From: Sinorhizobium fredii NGR234
GTDB lineage: Bacteria; Pseudomonadota; Alphaproteobacteria; Rhizobiales; Rhizobiaceae
DNA: 64,000 bases
Assembly (NCBI RefSeq): GCF_000018545.1
Contig: NC_012586.1
Span: forward strand, 744,001-808,000
Direction of reading: 5' to 3'
The notes beneath the pieces are model-generated. The model did not search any database and was not told where the DNA came from. It worked only from the letters and a program-made list of their open reading frames with translations. Each line of letters starts with the position of its first letter. Position 1 is the first letter of the stretch. A program made the translations under genes and the position numbers. This document shows positions 37,498-46,771 of the stretch, piece after piece.

Positions 37498-39657
37498 ATG
37501 AAGATCGTGGAGCAGTCAGGGAAGGAAACCGGCCAGGGCCGCGGCAGGGCGCTCTGGGCAGCCGTTGCAGTCATCGCGATCGCCGCAGCGGGTGTCGTCG
37601 GCGGCAAGATCGCCCTTAAAAGCAAAGTCAACGAATTGGTCGCCGAGCGTGGTGGCAAGGCGGGCGCCGTCGAGGTGGACTTTCTGGGACGAATTCACCT
37701 GCGTGACGTGACGCTGCCGCTTGGCGGTCGCTCCAATGCTCGCATCGCGGCGATCGACGGGCGACCCAAAATCCTCTTTCTGAATGGGACGCTCGAGATG
37801 ACCGGTCTCGACATCGAACTGCCGACGGCCAGGATCTTAGTACCGCATGCAAGCGTCGAGGACGCCAATCTGGACCCAGCGACGCTGACGGAACTCATCA
37901 GCCGCAAAAGTGCTGCCCCGCTCGCGAAGCGCATCGACCGCTTCGCGGCAAAGCGCGTGTCCGCGACGGAGGTCGCCATCACCCAGGCCATTGCCGGCAG
38001 CGAGCAGAAGACCGTCTACAGACAAGTCAACCTCACCGACATCGCCAATGGCAGCGTTGCGCGCTATTCCGCCGACGGCGCCAGCTTCGAGTTCGCCATG
38101 GCCATCCCCGATGGAGCGGGTGGGTCGAAGCAGGAGGTGATGACCGGTTCGATCGGTCAAATGACGGGACAGGACTTCGACGCGGCCTACATGGCCCGAC
38201 TTTACACGGAAAAGGCCGGTCCGGACGACAAGGAGCCAAGGCCGCTCTACGGTCCTCTTTCCGCCAAGGCGATCGCGTTTTCGAACGGCCAGGCGCGCTT
38301 CGCCTACGACGAAATGCGCAGCAGCGGATTCAGCATGCGCATGCCGGCCGAGCCGCTTCTCGAAACACTGGAGAAGTTGACGTCGGTCACGAATCCCGAA
38401 GAACTCGAGCCCGAGGAACGCCGCGCCTTCTTTGGTCGGCTCCTGTCGCTTGCCGACATTATCGGCAAGGGCGACATGGAGATGCTTGGCCTCAAGATCG
38501 ACGCGCCGGCAAAGGCCGGCGAAGCCGAGGGCGAGAAGGTCAAGCTCGCCGTCGATCGCATGGCGCTTCAACTCGACGGACGGAGGCTCGACGCGGCCCT
38601 TCATGGCGTGTCGATGGGGGAGGGCGGGGACTACGTCAAGTTCTCCGAAGCGAGCATGACCGGCTTTTCGTGGGATTCCACCTTGGAAGCGCTGAAGAAG
38701 ATGGCCGGCCTCGACGAGCAACAGCTTGAAACCTTCCCCTTCACCACGCTGCTGCCGGAATTCGGCACGTTCCGCGTCGCGGGCATCGATGTCAATCTCC
38801 CCAATCCGGATACCGGCGCAGACAGTACCGGTACAGAAGGCTACGCGGACGAAACGGGCGAGACGGATGCGCTTGCCGCCGAGGGGCTTATGCCCGATGC
38901 CGAACAGGAGGCCGGGGCGGATCAGCAGACGAATCAGCCGGTAACCTCCATGGAGAAGCCCGCTGCCGCCGTCCCGGAACGCATCCGCTTCACGCTGAAG
39001 AATTACGAGCTGGCGCTCACCAAGCCCTTTAACGGCATACCGACGGATATCCGCTTCAGCTATGAGGATCTGAGCGTGCCCGTGCCGGCGAAGGCGCAGG
39101 ACGAAACCTCGGTGCAGCTTCGCAAATTGGGTTTCGATGAGCTGGTGGTTTCCTCGAACATTCAGGCGGCGTGGGATGAGCCCAGTCAGAACCTGGCGAT
39201 CAAGGATATTTCGGTGAGCGGCAAGGATGTGGGCAGCTTCTCCGTCTCAGGCTTGATGGGGGGATTTACCAAAGACTTCTTCTCCGGCGACCCGGCCATG
39301 GCCCAGGTAGCGCTTCTCGGTCTCACCGCGCGGGAAATGAAGCTCGAGATCGAGGACAAGGGGGGCATGGCCAAGGGTATCAAGTTCTACGCCGACCAGA
39401 ACGGCATGACGGAGGATCAGGCGCGCGGAATGTTGACGATGATGGCCGCGGCGGTGTTGCAGCAACTCGCCGCCGACCAGCCGAAGCTCCAGGGTCCGGT
39501 CGACGCGCTCTCGCGCTTCATCGCCAAGCCCGGAACCTTCACTCTCACGGTCAGATCCAAGGCTGAAACCGGCATCGGCGCGTTTGATCTCATTGCGGCT
39601 TCCGAGAACCCAATGCTGCTTCTCGACAAGGTCGACCTCGAGGCGACAGCGCAGTAA
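37498..39657 (+). CDS. membrane-anchored protein of unknown function, 719 residues
   Basis: Not recognised with certainty. After a short basic cytoplasmic tail, one hydrophobic span (AAVAVIAIAAAGVVGGKIAL) leads into a long, acidic, beta-rich periplasmic region. The layout recalls AsmA-like or DUF945-like envelope proteins: repeated strands such as LGRIHLRDVTLPLGG and MTGLDIELPTARIL near the N-terminus. Asp/Glu-rich low-complexity sequence occupies about residues 440-480. GTG at 37507 has a better-spaced AAGGA upstream than ATG at 37498. A link to envelope lipid transport is inference. Confidence 0.7.
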   Translation: MKIVEQSGKETGQGRGRALWAAVAVIAIAAAGVVGGKIALKSKVNELVAERGGKAGAVEVDFLGRIHLRDVTLPLGGRSNARIAAIDGRPKILFLNGTLEMTGLDIELPTARILVPHASVEDANLDPATLTELISRKSAAPLAKRIDRFAAKRVSATEVAITQAIAGSEQKTVYRQVNLTDIANGSVARYSADGASFEFAMAIPDGAGGSKQEVMTGSIGQMTGQDFDAAYMARLYTEKAGPDDKEPRPLYGPLSAKAIAFSNGQARFAYDEMRSSGFSMRMPAEPLLETLEKLTSVTNPEELEPEERRAFFGRLLSLADIIGKGDMEMLGLKIDAPAKAGEAEGEKVKLAVDRMALQLDGRRLDAALHGVSMGEGGDYVKFSEASMTGFSWDSTLEALKKMAGLDEQQLETFPFTTLLPEFGTFRVAGIDVNLPNPDTGADSTGTEGYADETGETDALAAEGLMPDAEQEAGADQQTNQPVTSMEKPAAAVPERIRFTLKNYELALTKPFNGIPTDIRFSYEDLSVPVPAKAQDETSVQLRKLGFDELVVSSNIQAAWDEPSQNLAIKDISVSGKDVGSFSVSGLMGGFTKDFFSGDPAMAQVALLGLTAREMKLEIEDKGGMAKGIKFYADQNGMTEDQARGMLTMMAAAVLQQLAADQPKLQGPVDALSRFIAKPGTFTLTVRSKAETGIGAFDLIAASENPMLLLDKVDLEATAQ

Positions 39658-39704
39658 GCCGATTTTCTCCAGGCCTTGCGCGGCAGGGCCTGGAGGTGAA
39701 GTCT

Positions 39705-40727
39705 TCACCCGACAACTGGTATGGCGATCTCAAACCGGGTGCCGCGTTCGTCGGCGTCCATGAGTCCGATTGTGCCGCCATGCGAGGCGAGCATTGTCCG
39801 GGTGATCGCCAGACCCATGCCGGTGCCGCCGCTTTCGCGGCGGGTCGAGAAGAACGGCTGAAATATGAGGGCGCGACTACCGTCGGGGATACCGGAACCG
39901 TCGTCGGCGACGAGGACCTTCAGCATGCGCTCTTCGGTGGTGGCAACAAGCGTCAGCCGAGACGCCCCATGCTGGTGGGCATTCTCAGCGATGTTTCCGA
40001 TTGCGATCGCGAAGGCTTCCGGCGTCAGAGCAATGGGGGTCTCGATGTCGCCGGAGCTCGTAACCTCGAGTCCTGGAAATCGTCGGGTCAGTTCGGCAGC
40101 GACCTCCGCTATCGTCGTCCGGCCTTTCGCCGCCGGCAGTTCGGCATGCGCAAGCTCTCTCAGCCGCACGAGCAACCGGTCGAGCCTCTCAGCATCGGCC
40201 AGGATATTTTCAAGGAAACGTTGGCGGTCCGCTTTGGGCATGGGCGCCTCCGGATCGTCGTCAAGCAGCAGTTCGGCGGCACCCCGGATCGCGGTCAGCG
40301 GTGACTTCAGCTCATGGCATACGTGGGCGGCGAAAGAACGAACATAGTCGGTGCGATCGACCAATTCGCCGGCAAGATCCAGAAAGCTTTGCGAGAGCGT
40401 CGCGATCTCGCGTGTGCCGTAACGCTCCAGCGGACTAAGAGCGGCCTTTCCCTTTTGTGCGATTTCCTCAGTTCTGCCGATCAGCGCGTCGATCGGTCCG
40501 GTAATGCTGCGTGTCAACACATAGGCAACTACCAGCGTGAAGGCGAGGGCGATGACAAGGGCGCCGATTTCCGCGGCAGCGAGGTAGCCGGTCCCTCGTT
40601 CGACAGTACGAAACCAGATGAGAATGATGATCGGCAGGGCAAGGACCGCGAGAAGGACCGCATAGACGACCAGCGACAAGGTCGGTCGCCATTTCCGCTT
40701 GATCCGTGGTGCTCGCGTCATGCTCAT
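39705..40727 (-). CDS. sensor histidine kinase
   Basis: A 340-residue membrane sensor kinase. Two spans (LVVYAVLLAVLALPIIILIWF and IGALVIALAFTLVVAYVL) enclose a very short periplasmic loop, so it probably senses in the membrane or through a partner. A HAMP-like linker leads to the H-box (HVCHELKSPLTAIRGAAELL), N-box (GNIAENAHQHG), G1 (VADDGSGIPDG) and G2 (GGTGMGLAI). The start ATG at 40727 overlaps the response-regulator stop (ATGA), so the pair is translationally coupled. Confidence 0.92.
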   Translation of the reverse strand: MSMTRAPRIKRKWRPTLSLVVYAVLLAVLALPIIILIWFRTVERGTGYLAAAEIGALVIALAFTLVVAYVLTRSITGPIDALIGRTEEIAQKGKAALSPLERYGTREIATLSQSFLDLAGELVDRTDYVRSFAAHVCHELKSPLTAIRGAAELLLDDDPEAPMPKADRQRFLENILADAERLDRLLVRLRELAHAELPAAKGRTTIAEVAAELTRRFPGLEVTSSGDIETPIALTPEAFAIAIGNIAENAHQHGASRLTLVATTEERMLKVLVADDGSGIPDGSRALIFQPFFSTRRESGGTGMGLAITRTMLASHGGTIGLMDADERGTRFEIAIPVVG

Positions 40728-41413
40728 GTCCCGAGGGCTGGGGCAAGCTTGAAACCGACGCCATGAACTGTGGCGATGACAGTCGTGCATCCGAGGTTGG
40801 AGAACTTCGCCCTGATGTTGCGGACATGGCTGTCTATGGTCCGGTCGGCCACGTGGATGCCGGCTCCATATGCCGCCGCCATAAGCTGCTCCCGCGTGTG
40901 TACTGTATTTGGACGAGCCAGCATGGTTGCAAGGATGGCGAATTCAACGGCAGTCAAACCGACATCCAAATCGTCATAAGTGACGGACCTGCTATCCCGA
41001 TCGAGACGGATCGGCCCTCTCGTCAGATGCAATTGCTGTTCGCCCGCGGTCCCGTTCGCTCGCTTCAGGATGGCTTTGACACGCGCAATCAGCTCGCGCG
41101 GACTGAAAGGCTTGGTAACGTAATCGTCGCCGCCGATCTCGAGACCGACAACCCTGTCGATCTCGTCGTCGCGAGCGGAAGGAAAAAGGACAGGCAGTGC
41201 CGACTCGGTGCGAATGCGGCGGCACACTTCAAGGCCATCCATTTCGGGCATTCCGATATCCAGGATGGCAAGGTCTACGTTTCCGCGCCGGAACGCCATC
41301 ATGGCTTCCGCGCCGTTTCTGGCGACGACCGAAGTCATGCCGGCTCGCTCGATGGCGAAGCAAATAACGTCGCGAATATGCGGCTCGTCGTCGACGACCA
41401 GGATGCGTAACAC
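40724..41413 (-). CDS. OmpR-family response regulator
   Basis: A 229-residue two-domain response regulator. The receiver has the acidic pocket (VVDDEPH), phospho-acceptor Asp in LAILDIGMPEMDG and the Lys in YVTKPFSPREL. The C-terminal winged helix ends with VIATVHGVGFKLAP. GTG at 41413 starts directly at the first receiver strand VLRILVVDDE; a longer upstream frame from TTG adds an atypical tail. It acts with the kinase encoded immediately downstream and sits 13 bases after the DUF4173 gene. Confidence 0.92.
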   Translation of the reverse strand: MLRILVVDDEPHIRDVICFAIERAGMTSVVARNGAEAMMAFRRGNVDLAILDIGMPEMDGLEVCRRIRTESALPVLFPSARDDEIDRVVGLEIGGDDYVTKPFSPRELIARVKAILKRANGTAGEQQLHLTRGPIRLDRDSRSVTYDDLDVGLTAVEFAILATMLARPNTVHTREQLMAAAYGAGIHVADRTIDSHVRNIRAKFSNLGCTTVIATVHGVGFKLAPALGT

Positions 41414-41426
41414 CGTGTCTGTCCTG

Positions 41427-42953
41427 TCAGAATTGTTCTCGATAGTTCTTATCGGCCTGCGCACGTGTTGCAACGTTTATGTGCCCCGAAAGGTAGGCCC
41501 GAAGACGATGGCGACGATAGCTCCAGGCCCGCCAATTGGAAGCCTGTCCAAAGTCGGCGGCAAGGCGGGCCCTGACGGAACGGGCCCGAAGGCTGCTTTC
41601 GATGGCATCTGACGGCAGCGCGGCGATGTAAGTGTCGAGTGCCGGAATGGCGGATGGCCCAAGCGAGAGCAAATAGTCGATGTCGAGCGGCATCGCGGTT
41701 CCGGTGAGCTCCCGGCTGTGCTCTACATTGAATCGCGCCACCAATGCCGGAATATCGACAAAAGCGCAGACATAGAGCGTCGACGCCAACGCCGTCAGGT
41801 TCGTCGCGATCAGCCACGCGTTGGAACGGCGCAACAAGATGCGCAAGAGGATCAGGGCGAGGCCGACTGCGACAAGGCCCATCCAGATGCCTGCGGCAAT
41901 ACGCAATTGGCTCAGTGAATAAACCTCCACATAGAGCTCGAGCCGGAGGATAGAAGACACGCAAAGCAGGATGTTCTGGCCGATCCACACGTGAACAAGA
42001 CCACGGATCAACGGGTTGCTTTCTCCCGGCCCGTCACGGCGCATGGCAACAAGCACGAAACCGCCGGCGAGCAGAGCGGTGATGATCAGCGGATAGGCAC
42101 CGCGATGGGCGTATTCCGCATGGGTCATGCCGGCCGGTAATTCCGCTCGGCCCCAGAGATAGGCGAGATCCAGCAAGGTCTGAACGGCGAACAGGGCGTT
42201 GAAGACAAGCAGCGATCGCAGAATGGTGGCCTCTGCGAGGAGCAGGCCCTCAATGGCGTTGCTGCTGGCTTGCGCCGGCGCGGACGATCTCTTGCGTCGC
42301 TTGAGCCGCGGCCGAAGCACCGGCCAGACCGTCGCAGCAACGAGAAGCCAGAGGCCAATGCGCCACGGATTGCAGAAGCGAAGAAGTGCGGCGAGATCAA
42401 TGGCCGAGATCGCCTGCTCGATGAGGGGATTGGCGAGTGCGAAGAGCGACACGAAAATCAGGGCGAAGACCGCGGGGATGAGCCAAACGATCAGGCCGGC
42501 CATGACAGTGGCAGTCGTGTGCCGCGATGCGCGTTTGCCAAAGTGCCTGCGGCAATCCTGGACGAGCCGCATGGGAGCGGCAAGGGCGAAGCGGAACAGG
42601 ACAGAGGGCAGGCGAGTGAGCCGCTCAGGGACAAGCTTCGATCGGATCAATGCCACCAGGATCAGACCGCAGGACGCGCTCACGGCTCCCAACAAGGTCG
42701 GCGCTTCCAGCAACGGGGCGGCGGCAATGAACGACAACCCTGACAGGCCGGCGACCGCCGACGCCTCCAGCCGCCTTGGTCCGGAAAGCAGGATACCGGT
42801 GGCGACAGCCATCGTAAATGCAAACGCGTTCACGCCGAGCGGTTGCTGGAAGAAGAGGACGTCGGCCAGTATCACGAGGGCAAGCCCGGCGGCTGCGCGG
42901 CCATTTCGGCGATCGATCCGGTTTGGTTCGATAGCGTTATCGGTCAATGTCAT
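41427..42953 (-). CDS. DUF4173-type polytopic membrane protein
   Basis: A 508-residue membrane protein with about ten to twelve hydrophobic spans, matching DUF4173 in layout: tandem spans from AAAGLALVILADVLFFQQPLGVNAFAFT, a basic loop RLKRRKRSS near the middle, the YAHRGAYPLIITALLAGGFVLVAMR segment, and a soluble C-terminus with RAWSYRRHRLRAYL. The function of the family is unknown. ATG at 42953 follows GGAG. It is cotranscribed with the two-component pair, which suggests it is either their target or their sensor partner. Confidence 0.8.
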   Translation of the reverse strand: MTLTDNAIEPNRIDRRNGRAAAGLALVILADVLFFQQPLGVNAFAFTMAVATGILLSGPRRLEASAVAGLSGLSFIAAAPLLEAPTLLGAVSASCGLILVALIRSKLVPERLTRLPSVLFRFALAAPMRLVQDCRRHFGKRASRHTTATVMAGLIVWLIPAVFALIFVSLFALANPLIEQAISAIDLAALLRFCNPWRIGLWLLVAATVWPVLRPRLKRRKRSSAPAQASSNAIEGLLLAEATILRSLLVFNALFAVQTLLDLAYLWGRAELPAGMTHAEYAHRGAYPLIITALLAGGFVLVAMRRDGPGESNPLIRGLVHVWIGQNILLCVSSILRLELYVEVYSLSQLRIAAGIWMGLVAVGLALILLRILLRRSNAWLIATNLTALASTLYVCAFVDIPALVARFNVEHSRELTGTAMPLDIDYLLSLGPSAIPALDTYIAALPSDAIESSLRARSVRARLAADFGQASNWRAWSYRRHRLRAYLSGHINVATRAQADKNYREQF

Positions 42954-43119
42954 CAGCTGATTTCTCCTTGAAGCCGTCTGCGGCCATGACAAGAATTCGC
43001 GCGCGGTCGCGACCGGAGAGGACGCCTTTGCTGACGGCTTCCGGTTTCAGCCACCATCCGTCGTTGCGGAGGCGATCTGGAACGGGGCGTGGGGAGGAGG
43101 GACTATCGGTGCGGGCCAT
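42937..43119 (-). CDS. small hypothetical protein, 60 residues
   Basis: A short basic protein (DRLRNDGWWLKPEAVSKGVLSGRDRARILVMAADGF) whose end overlaps the DUF4173 start by 17 bases. The overlap, codon use like its neighbours and position at the head of a four-gene operon support it. No known domain is recognised. Confidence 0.5.
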   Translation of the reverse strand: MARTDSPSSPRPVPDRLRNDGWWLKPEAVSKGVLSGRDRARILVMAADGFKEKSADDIDR

Positions 43120-43282
43120 GACAACAGCATGCCGCCCGCTCTTGCAGATTCTGTGCAGGCGCTTGGGAATAATTCAGGAGCGTAGCGCCCGCTTGGCGCG
43201 AGATGTCGACGCGATTTTGCTCAGCCGCCGCAAACCTTGGCTGCACCGGCCTCGAGGATAAGCGGCGGTGGCAACTGCTTGT

Positions 43283-43768
43283 TCAGCTATTCCACGGCTG
43301 ACCTTCGGGAGCGCCGCGGCCGAGCTTGTCGGGGAGCGGTTCTCCCTTGGGCGTGAATTCGAGCGATCCTGAGTTTATGCAGAAGCGCTCTCCGGTCGGT
43401 GGCGGGCCATCCGGGAAAACATGGCCCTGGTGCGCGCCGCAACGGGTGCAGACGATCTCGGTCCTGACCATGCCATAGCGAGTGTCGCGTATGCTCCGAA
43501 GATGAGCTTCGGTGAAGGGGGCAGTGAAGCTCGGCCAGCCGCTGCCGCTTTCAAATTTCGCACCGGCCTTGAACAATGGCAGGCCGCACAGGCGGCAACT
43601 ATAGATTCCCTGCCGTTTCTCATGCAGGAAGATGCCGCAGAACGGCGCCTCCTCACCATGATCGAGCAGCAAGTGCCGCTCATCCTCGCTTAGGTCTGCC
43701 ACCAGTGTCCGCATTTCGTCGCGGGTCGGAGGTGTGAGATCAAACAGCATTTCGAATGTGTCGCGCAA
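43283..43768 (-). CDS. msrB: peptide methionine-R-sulfoxide reductase
   Basis: A 161-residue MsrB that reduces methionine R-sulfoxide in proteins. The zinc-binding pairs are CRLC and CTRC. FESGSGWPSF is the substrate pocket, and the catalytic Cys is in GERFCINSGSLEF. GGGAGATAGACA followed by TTG at 43768 gives the start, adding an N-terminal helix (EMRTLVADLSEDERHLL) typical of proteobacterial forms. It belongs with the neighbouring ohr genes to an oxidative-stress group. Confidence 0.92.
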   Translation of the reverse strand: MRDTFEMLFDLTPPTRDEMRTLVADLSEDERHLLLDHGEEAPFCGIFLHEKRQGIYSCRLCGLPLFKAGAKFESGSGWPSFTAPFTEAHLRSIRDTRYGMVRTEIVCTRCGAHQGHVFPDGPPPTGERFCINSGSLEFTPKGEPLPDKLGRGAPEGQPWNS

Positions 43769-43872
43769 TGTCTATCTCCCTGTCGATCGACGGGCCCTGC
43801 ATCCCTTTCAGGGGCAGAGCCCGTAACGTTGCCATTCGGCCCGGCTATTTTGCCGGAGCGGTGGTGATCCAA

Positions 43873-44268
43873 TCAGACGAGGTTGAGCGCAACGTCGATG
43901 TTGCCGCGGGTCGCCTTCGAATAAGGACAGATGTCGTGCGCCGCCTCGATCAGCTCCTCGGCAAGCTGGCGCTCGACGCCGGGCACGCTGACATTGAGGC
44001 GGGCCCGCAGGAAGTAGGAGCCGTCGTCGACATTGAGATCGATCTCCGCATCCACCTCCGCATCCGAAGGCAGCCTTACCTTTCTCCGGCTGGCCGCGAC
44101 CTGGACGGCCGCGATGAAACAGGCCGACCAGGCAGCGCCGAAGAGCTGTTCGGCGGCGGGGTGGGGCTGCGAAAGGCGGAGCTCGAGCTGGCCGTCGCTG
44201 CTGCGCGTGCCGCCGTTGCGGCCGCCGGTGTTGTGGGTCTTGCCGGTGAAAAGGAGCTTCTCGGTCAT
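43873..44268 (-). CDS. ohr: organic hydroperoxide resistance protein, copy 1
   Basis: A 131-residue Ohr/OsmC-family thiol peroxidase that reduces organic hydroperoxides. The reactive Cys is in FGAAWSACFIAA and the resolving Cys in HDICPYSKATRGN. The N-terminal RNGGTRSSDGQLELRLSQP is typical of Ohr. It diverges from the MarR-type gene at 44421 across a 152-base region with inverted operators. A near-identical paralogue lies at 47074. Confidence 0.93.
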   Translation of the reverse strand: MTEKLLFTGKTHNTGGRNGGTRSSDGQLELRLSQPHPAAEQLFGAAWSACFIAAVQVAASRRKVRLPSDAEVDAEIDLNVDDGSYFLRARLNVSVPGVERQLAEELIEAAHDICPYSKATRGNIDVALNLV

Positions 44269-44307
44269 CGGTCATTCCTTCTATTAGAGGTTTACATCGG
44301 ATCCGTT

Positions 44308-44382
44308 TAAATCGGATGCGATTCTAATCCGCCTCGACAGCTCCCCTGTCAATACCATTGCGATTTAATCGCATCCGATTTA
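44308..44382. promoter_or_regulatory. OhrR operators between ohr and ohrR
   Basis: TAAATCGGATGCGATT at 44308-44323 occurs exactly inverted as AATCGCATCCGATTTA at 44367-44382, in the gap between the divergent ohr and ohrR genes. Each copy can serve as a MarR-dimer site. The same TAATCGGATGCGA core appears upstream of the second ohr gene, so one OhrR protein probably controls both. Confidence 0.75.
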
Positions 44383-44420
44383 TATAGGTATCAGAGGCAA
44401 ACACCTGGATTGGATATGCA

Positions 44421-44930
44421 ATGACCACTTTCCCCACGGCCAAGAATGCGGACACGCCTGCCCCTGCTGGCCCCCGGATAAGCAAGAAAAAGCCGAAGCT
44501 GTCGAATTTCCTGTGCTTCGCGATCTATTCGGCGAACCTCGCCTTTGGCCGCGCCTATAAGCCGATTCTCGATGAGCTTGGACTTACCTATACGCAGTAC
44601 ATTGCACTGGTCGCGCTCTCCGAACGGGACGATCAGACGGTTGGGGAACTCGGCGAAAAGCTGTTTCTCGAATCCAACACGCTGACGCCCATCCTCAAGA
44701 AACTCGAGCAGATAGGTCTCATCAGCCGCCGCCGCGATCCGCAAGACGAGCGGCAGGTTCGGGTAAGCCTGACACCGAAGGGCGAGGGCCTGATAGATGC
44801 GGATCCCGGCGCGTCGCTGACGGACGCCACCGGGCTCGGGGACGACTTTGACGCGGTACAACAGACCGTAGCGAGGCTGCGCGACAATCTCCTGCGCGCC
44901 ACCCGGGACGAGCGAGAGAAGCCGGAATAA
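44421..44930 (+). CDS. ohrR: MarR-family organic-peroxide sensor (OhrR)
   Basis: A 169-residue winged-helix repressor. The peroxide-sensing Cys lies in KLSNFLCFAIYSAN (about residue 32), with the Tyr residues that stabilise its thiolate nearby (YSANLAFGRAYKP and YTQYIAL). The recognition region is LFLESNTLTPILKKLEQIGLI, and the wing is RRRDPQDERQVRV. Oxidation of the Cys releases it from DNA and induces ohr. It diverges from ohr copy 1. Confidence 0.9.
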   Translation: MTTFPTAKNADTPAPAGPRISKKKPKLSNFLCFAIYSANLAFGRAYKPILDELGLTYTQYIALVALSERDDQTVGELGEKLFLESNTLTPILKKLEQIGLISRRRDPQDERQVRVSLTPKGEGLIDADPGASLTDATGLGDDFDAVQQTVARLRDNLLRATRDEREKPE

Positions 44931-44987
44931 CTTCTCGAGTCGCGCCCTACGACCAGCTTTACTGACTAACCGGTCTCGAACTTCCGT

Positions 44988-45050
44988 GTGTTCATAATTA
45001 TGAGCACGAAGTACCCTTATGATCAATCTAATGAGCAAAGCTTGCCTCAT
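44988..45050. promoter_or_regulatory. candidate HipB operators upstream of hipBA
   Basis: GTGTTCATAATTATGAGCAC (44988-45007) is a 20-base palindrome with one mismatched pair. ATGAGCAAAGCTTGCCTCAT (45031-45050) is a second near-palindrome with the ATGAG/CTCAT arms in common. Centre spacing is 43 bases, about four helical turns, which suits cooperative binding by a HipB-like dimer and autorepression of the toxin-antitoxin pair. Confidence 0.6.
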
Positions 45051-45126
45051 GGTTAAGCCTCATGGCACAATGTGCAAGATTCTGGACGCAAGCGCCGTAC
45101 AACCAAATGCACAAAACAGGTGACAG

Positions 45127-45459
45127 GTGCCCCGCACGAGAAGCTATTCCAGAGTAACCCGCGAAGCGCTCACCATGCTCGGCAAACTGATCCGCATCGG
45201 CCGGGCCGAGCGCGGCCTGACGGCGCAGGATCTCGCCGACCGCGCCGGCATCAGCCGCACGACGTTGTCCAGCATTGAAAAGGGCGCGGCAGGCCCAGAG
45301 ATTGGCATCGTCCTCGAGGTCGCCTCCCTCGTTGGTGTGCGCCTGTTCGACCATGACGAGCGCACCCTGAAGATGCACAATGCCCGCCTTGATGAAAAAC
45401 TGACCCTGCTGCCCAAGAGCGTCCGCCATACGGTGAAGGAGGTCGATGATGACTTCTAG
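45127..45459 (+). CDS. hipB: HipB-like XRE-family antitoxin/repressor
   Basis: A 110-residue Cro/C1-type helix-turn-helix protein: LTAQDLADRAGISRTTLSSIEKG is the DNA-binding core and the C-terminal tail is acidic (VKEVDDDF). GTG at 45127 has only a weak ribosome-binding site; ATG at 45175 would give a shorter protein starting MLGKLIRIG. It overlaps the HipA gene by 14 bases, the classic antitoxin-toxin order. It should neutralise HipA and repress the operon. Confidence 0.88.
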   Translation: MPRTRSYSRVTREALTMLGKLIRIGRAERGLTAQDLADRAGISRTTLSSIEKGAAGPEIGIVLEVASLVGVRLFDHDERTLKMHNARLDEKLTLLPKSVRHTVKEVDDDF

Positions 45460-46771
45460 GCCGGAGGCAACTGAAGGCTTTGTCTGGATGTGGCTGCCAG
45501 GTGCAACGGAACCGGTCGTGGCGGGCCGCCTCGACCAGAATGGCGAGCGCCTGCTCTTTATCTATGGCGCCAGCTACCGGCGCCGCGGGAACGCCATTCC
45601 TATCTATGAGCCGGAACTTCCCCTTCAGGAAGGCGTCATCGTGCCCATCAACGGCCTGTCGATGGCGAGCTGCATTCGCGATGGCTCGCCGGATGCCTGG
45701 GGCCGCCGGGTCATCATCAACAGGCTGACGGGCAAGAAGCCTGACGCAGCCGGCGTGCCGGAGATCAGCGAGCTTACCTATCTGCTTCAGTCAGGGTCCG
45801 ACCGGATTGGCGCCCTCGACTTCCAGGCATCGGCTACGGAGTACGCCCCCCGCCTTGCAGCGCAAGCCTCGCTCGACGAACTCCTCGAAGCAGCCGCTTT
45901 CGTTGAAAAAGGCGTCCCCTTGACCCCGGCGCTCGACCAAGCCCTCAATCACGGCACTTCGATTGGCGGCGCGCGCCCCAAGGCGCTTATCGATGACGAC
46001 ACGAAGAAATGCATCGCCAAATTCTCGGCCAGCAACGACACCTACAGTGTCGTGAAGGCCGAATTCATCGCCATGAAGCTGGCATCAGCTTGCGGCCTGA
46101 ACGCCGCAGCAGTCTCCATGACCCGCGCCGCCCACAAAGACGTCCTGCTGATCGAGCGCTTCGACCGCACGCACACAAAGGATGGCTGGACGAGACACGC
46201 TATGGTCTCAGCCCTCACCATGCTGGGCCTTGACGAGATGATGGCCCGCTATGCCTCATACGAGGATCTTGCCGAACTGATCCGCCACCGTTTCACTGAT
46301 CCCAAGGATACGCTCAGGGAACTCTACGGGCGGATTTGCTTCAACGTACTGTGCGGCAACACGGACGACCATGCCCGTAACCATGCGGCGTTCTGGGATG
46401 GCAAGATGCTGACCCTGACGCCCGCCTATGACATCTGCCCGCAAAACCGGACAGGCAACGAAGCCACGCAGGCCATGCTGATCAAGGGCGATGGGCGCGC
46501 CAGCACGCTTGCAACCTGCCTTGCCGCCGCGGCGGATTATCACCTGAAAGAGGCCGAAGCCGCAGCGCTGATCGAACACCAAGTCACAACCATCGCCAAA
46601 CACTGGCAAGCTGTATGCGAGGAAGCCGAGCTGACCCCGGTCGAACGCAAGCTGTTCGCCGGGCGTCAGTTTCTCAATAGCTACGCTCTTGACGGTCTGA
46701 ATGGTCTCAAAGCGCTGCAGGACGCGTTTCGCGCTGCCCAGGATAACCTGATCGCAAGCGGAGGCGCCTGA
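45446..46771 (+). CDS. hipA: HipA-family toxin kinase
   Basis: A 441-residue serine/threonine kinase toxin. GTSIGGARPKALI is the nucleotide-binding loop, LLIERFDRT and DGWTRHAMVSALTML follow, the catalytic loop is LCGNTDDHARNHAAF, and the metal-binding DFG-like motif is AYDICPQ. In known systems HipA phosphorylates glutamyl-tRNA synthetase and induces dormancy. Two ATGs at 45446 and 45449 are possible. A frameshifted copy of its last 100 residues lies at 19361-19655. Confidence 0.92.
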   Translation: MMTSRPEATEGFVWMWLPGATEPVVAGRLDQNGERLLFIYGASYRRRGNAIPIYEPELPLQEGVIVPINGLSMASCIRDGSPDAWGRRVIINRLTGKKPDAAGVPEISELTYLLQSGSDRIGALDFQASATEYAPRLAAQASLDELLEAAAFVEKGVPLTPALDQALNHGTSIGGARPKALIDDDTKKCIAKFSASNDTYSVVKAEFIAMKLASACGLNAAAVSMTRAAHKDVLLIERFDRTHTKDGWTRHAMVSALTMLGLDEMMARYASYEDLAELIRHRFTDPKDTLRELYGRICFNVLCGNTDDHARNHAAFWDGKMLTLTPAYDICPQNRTGNEATQAMLIKGDGRASTLATCLAAAADYHLKEAEAAALIEHQVTTIAKHWQAVCEEAELTPVERKLFAGRQFLNSYALDGLNGLKALQDAFRAAQDNLIASGGA

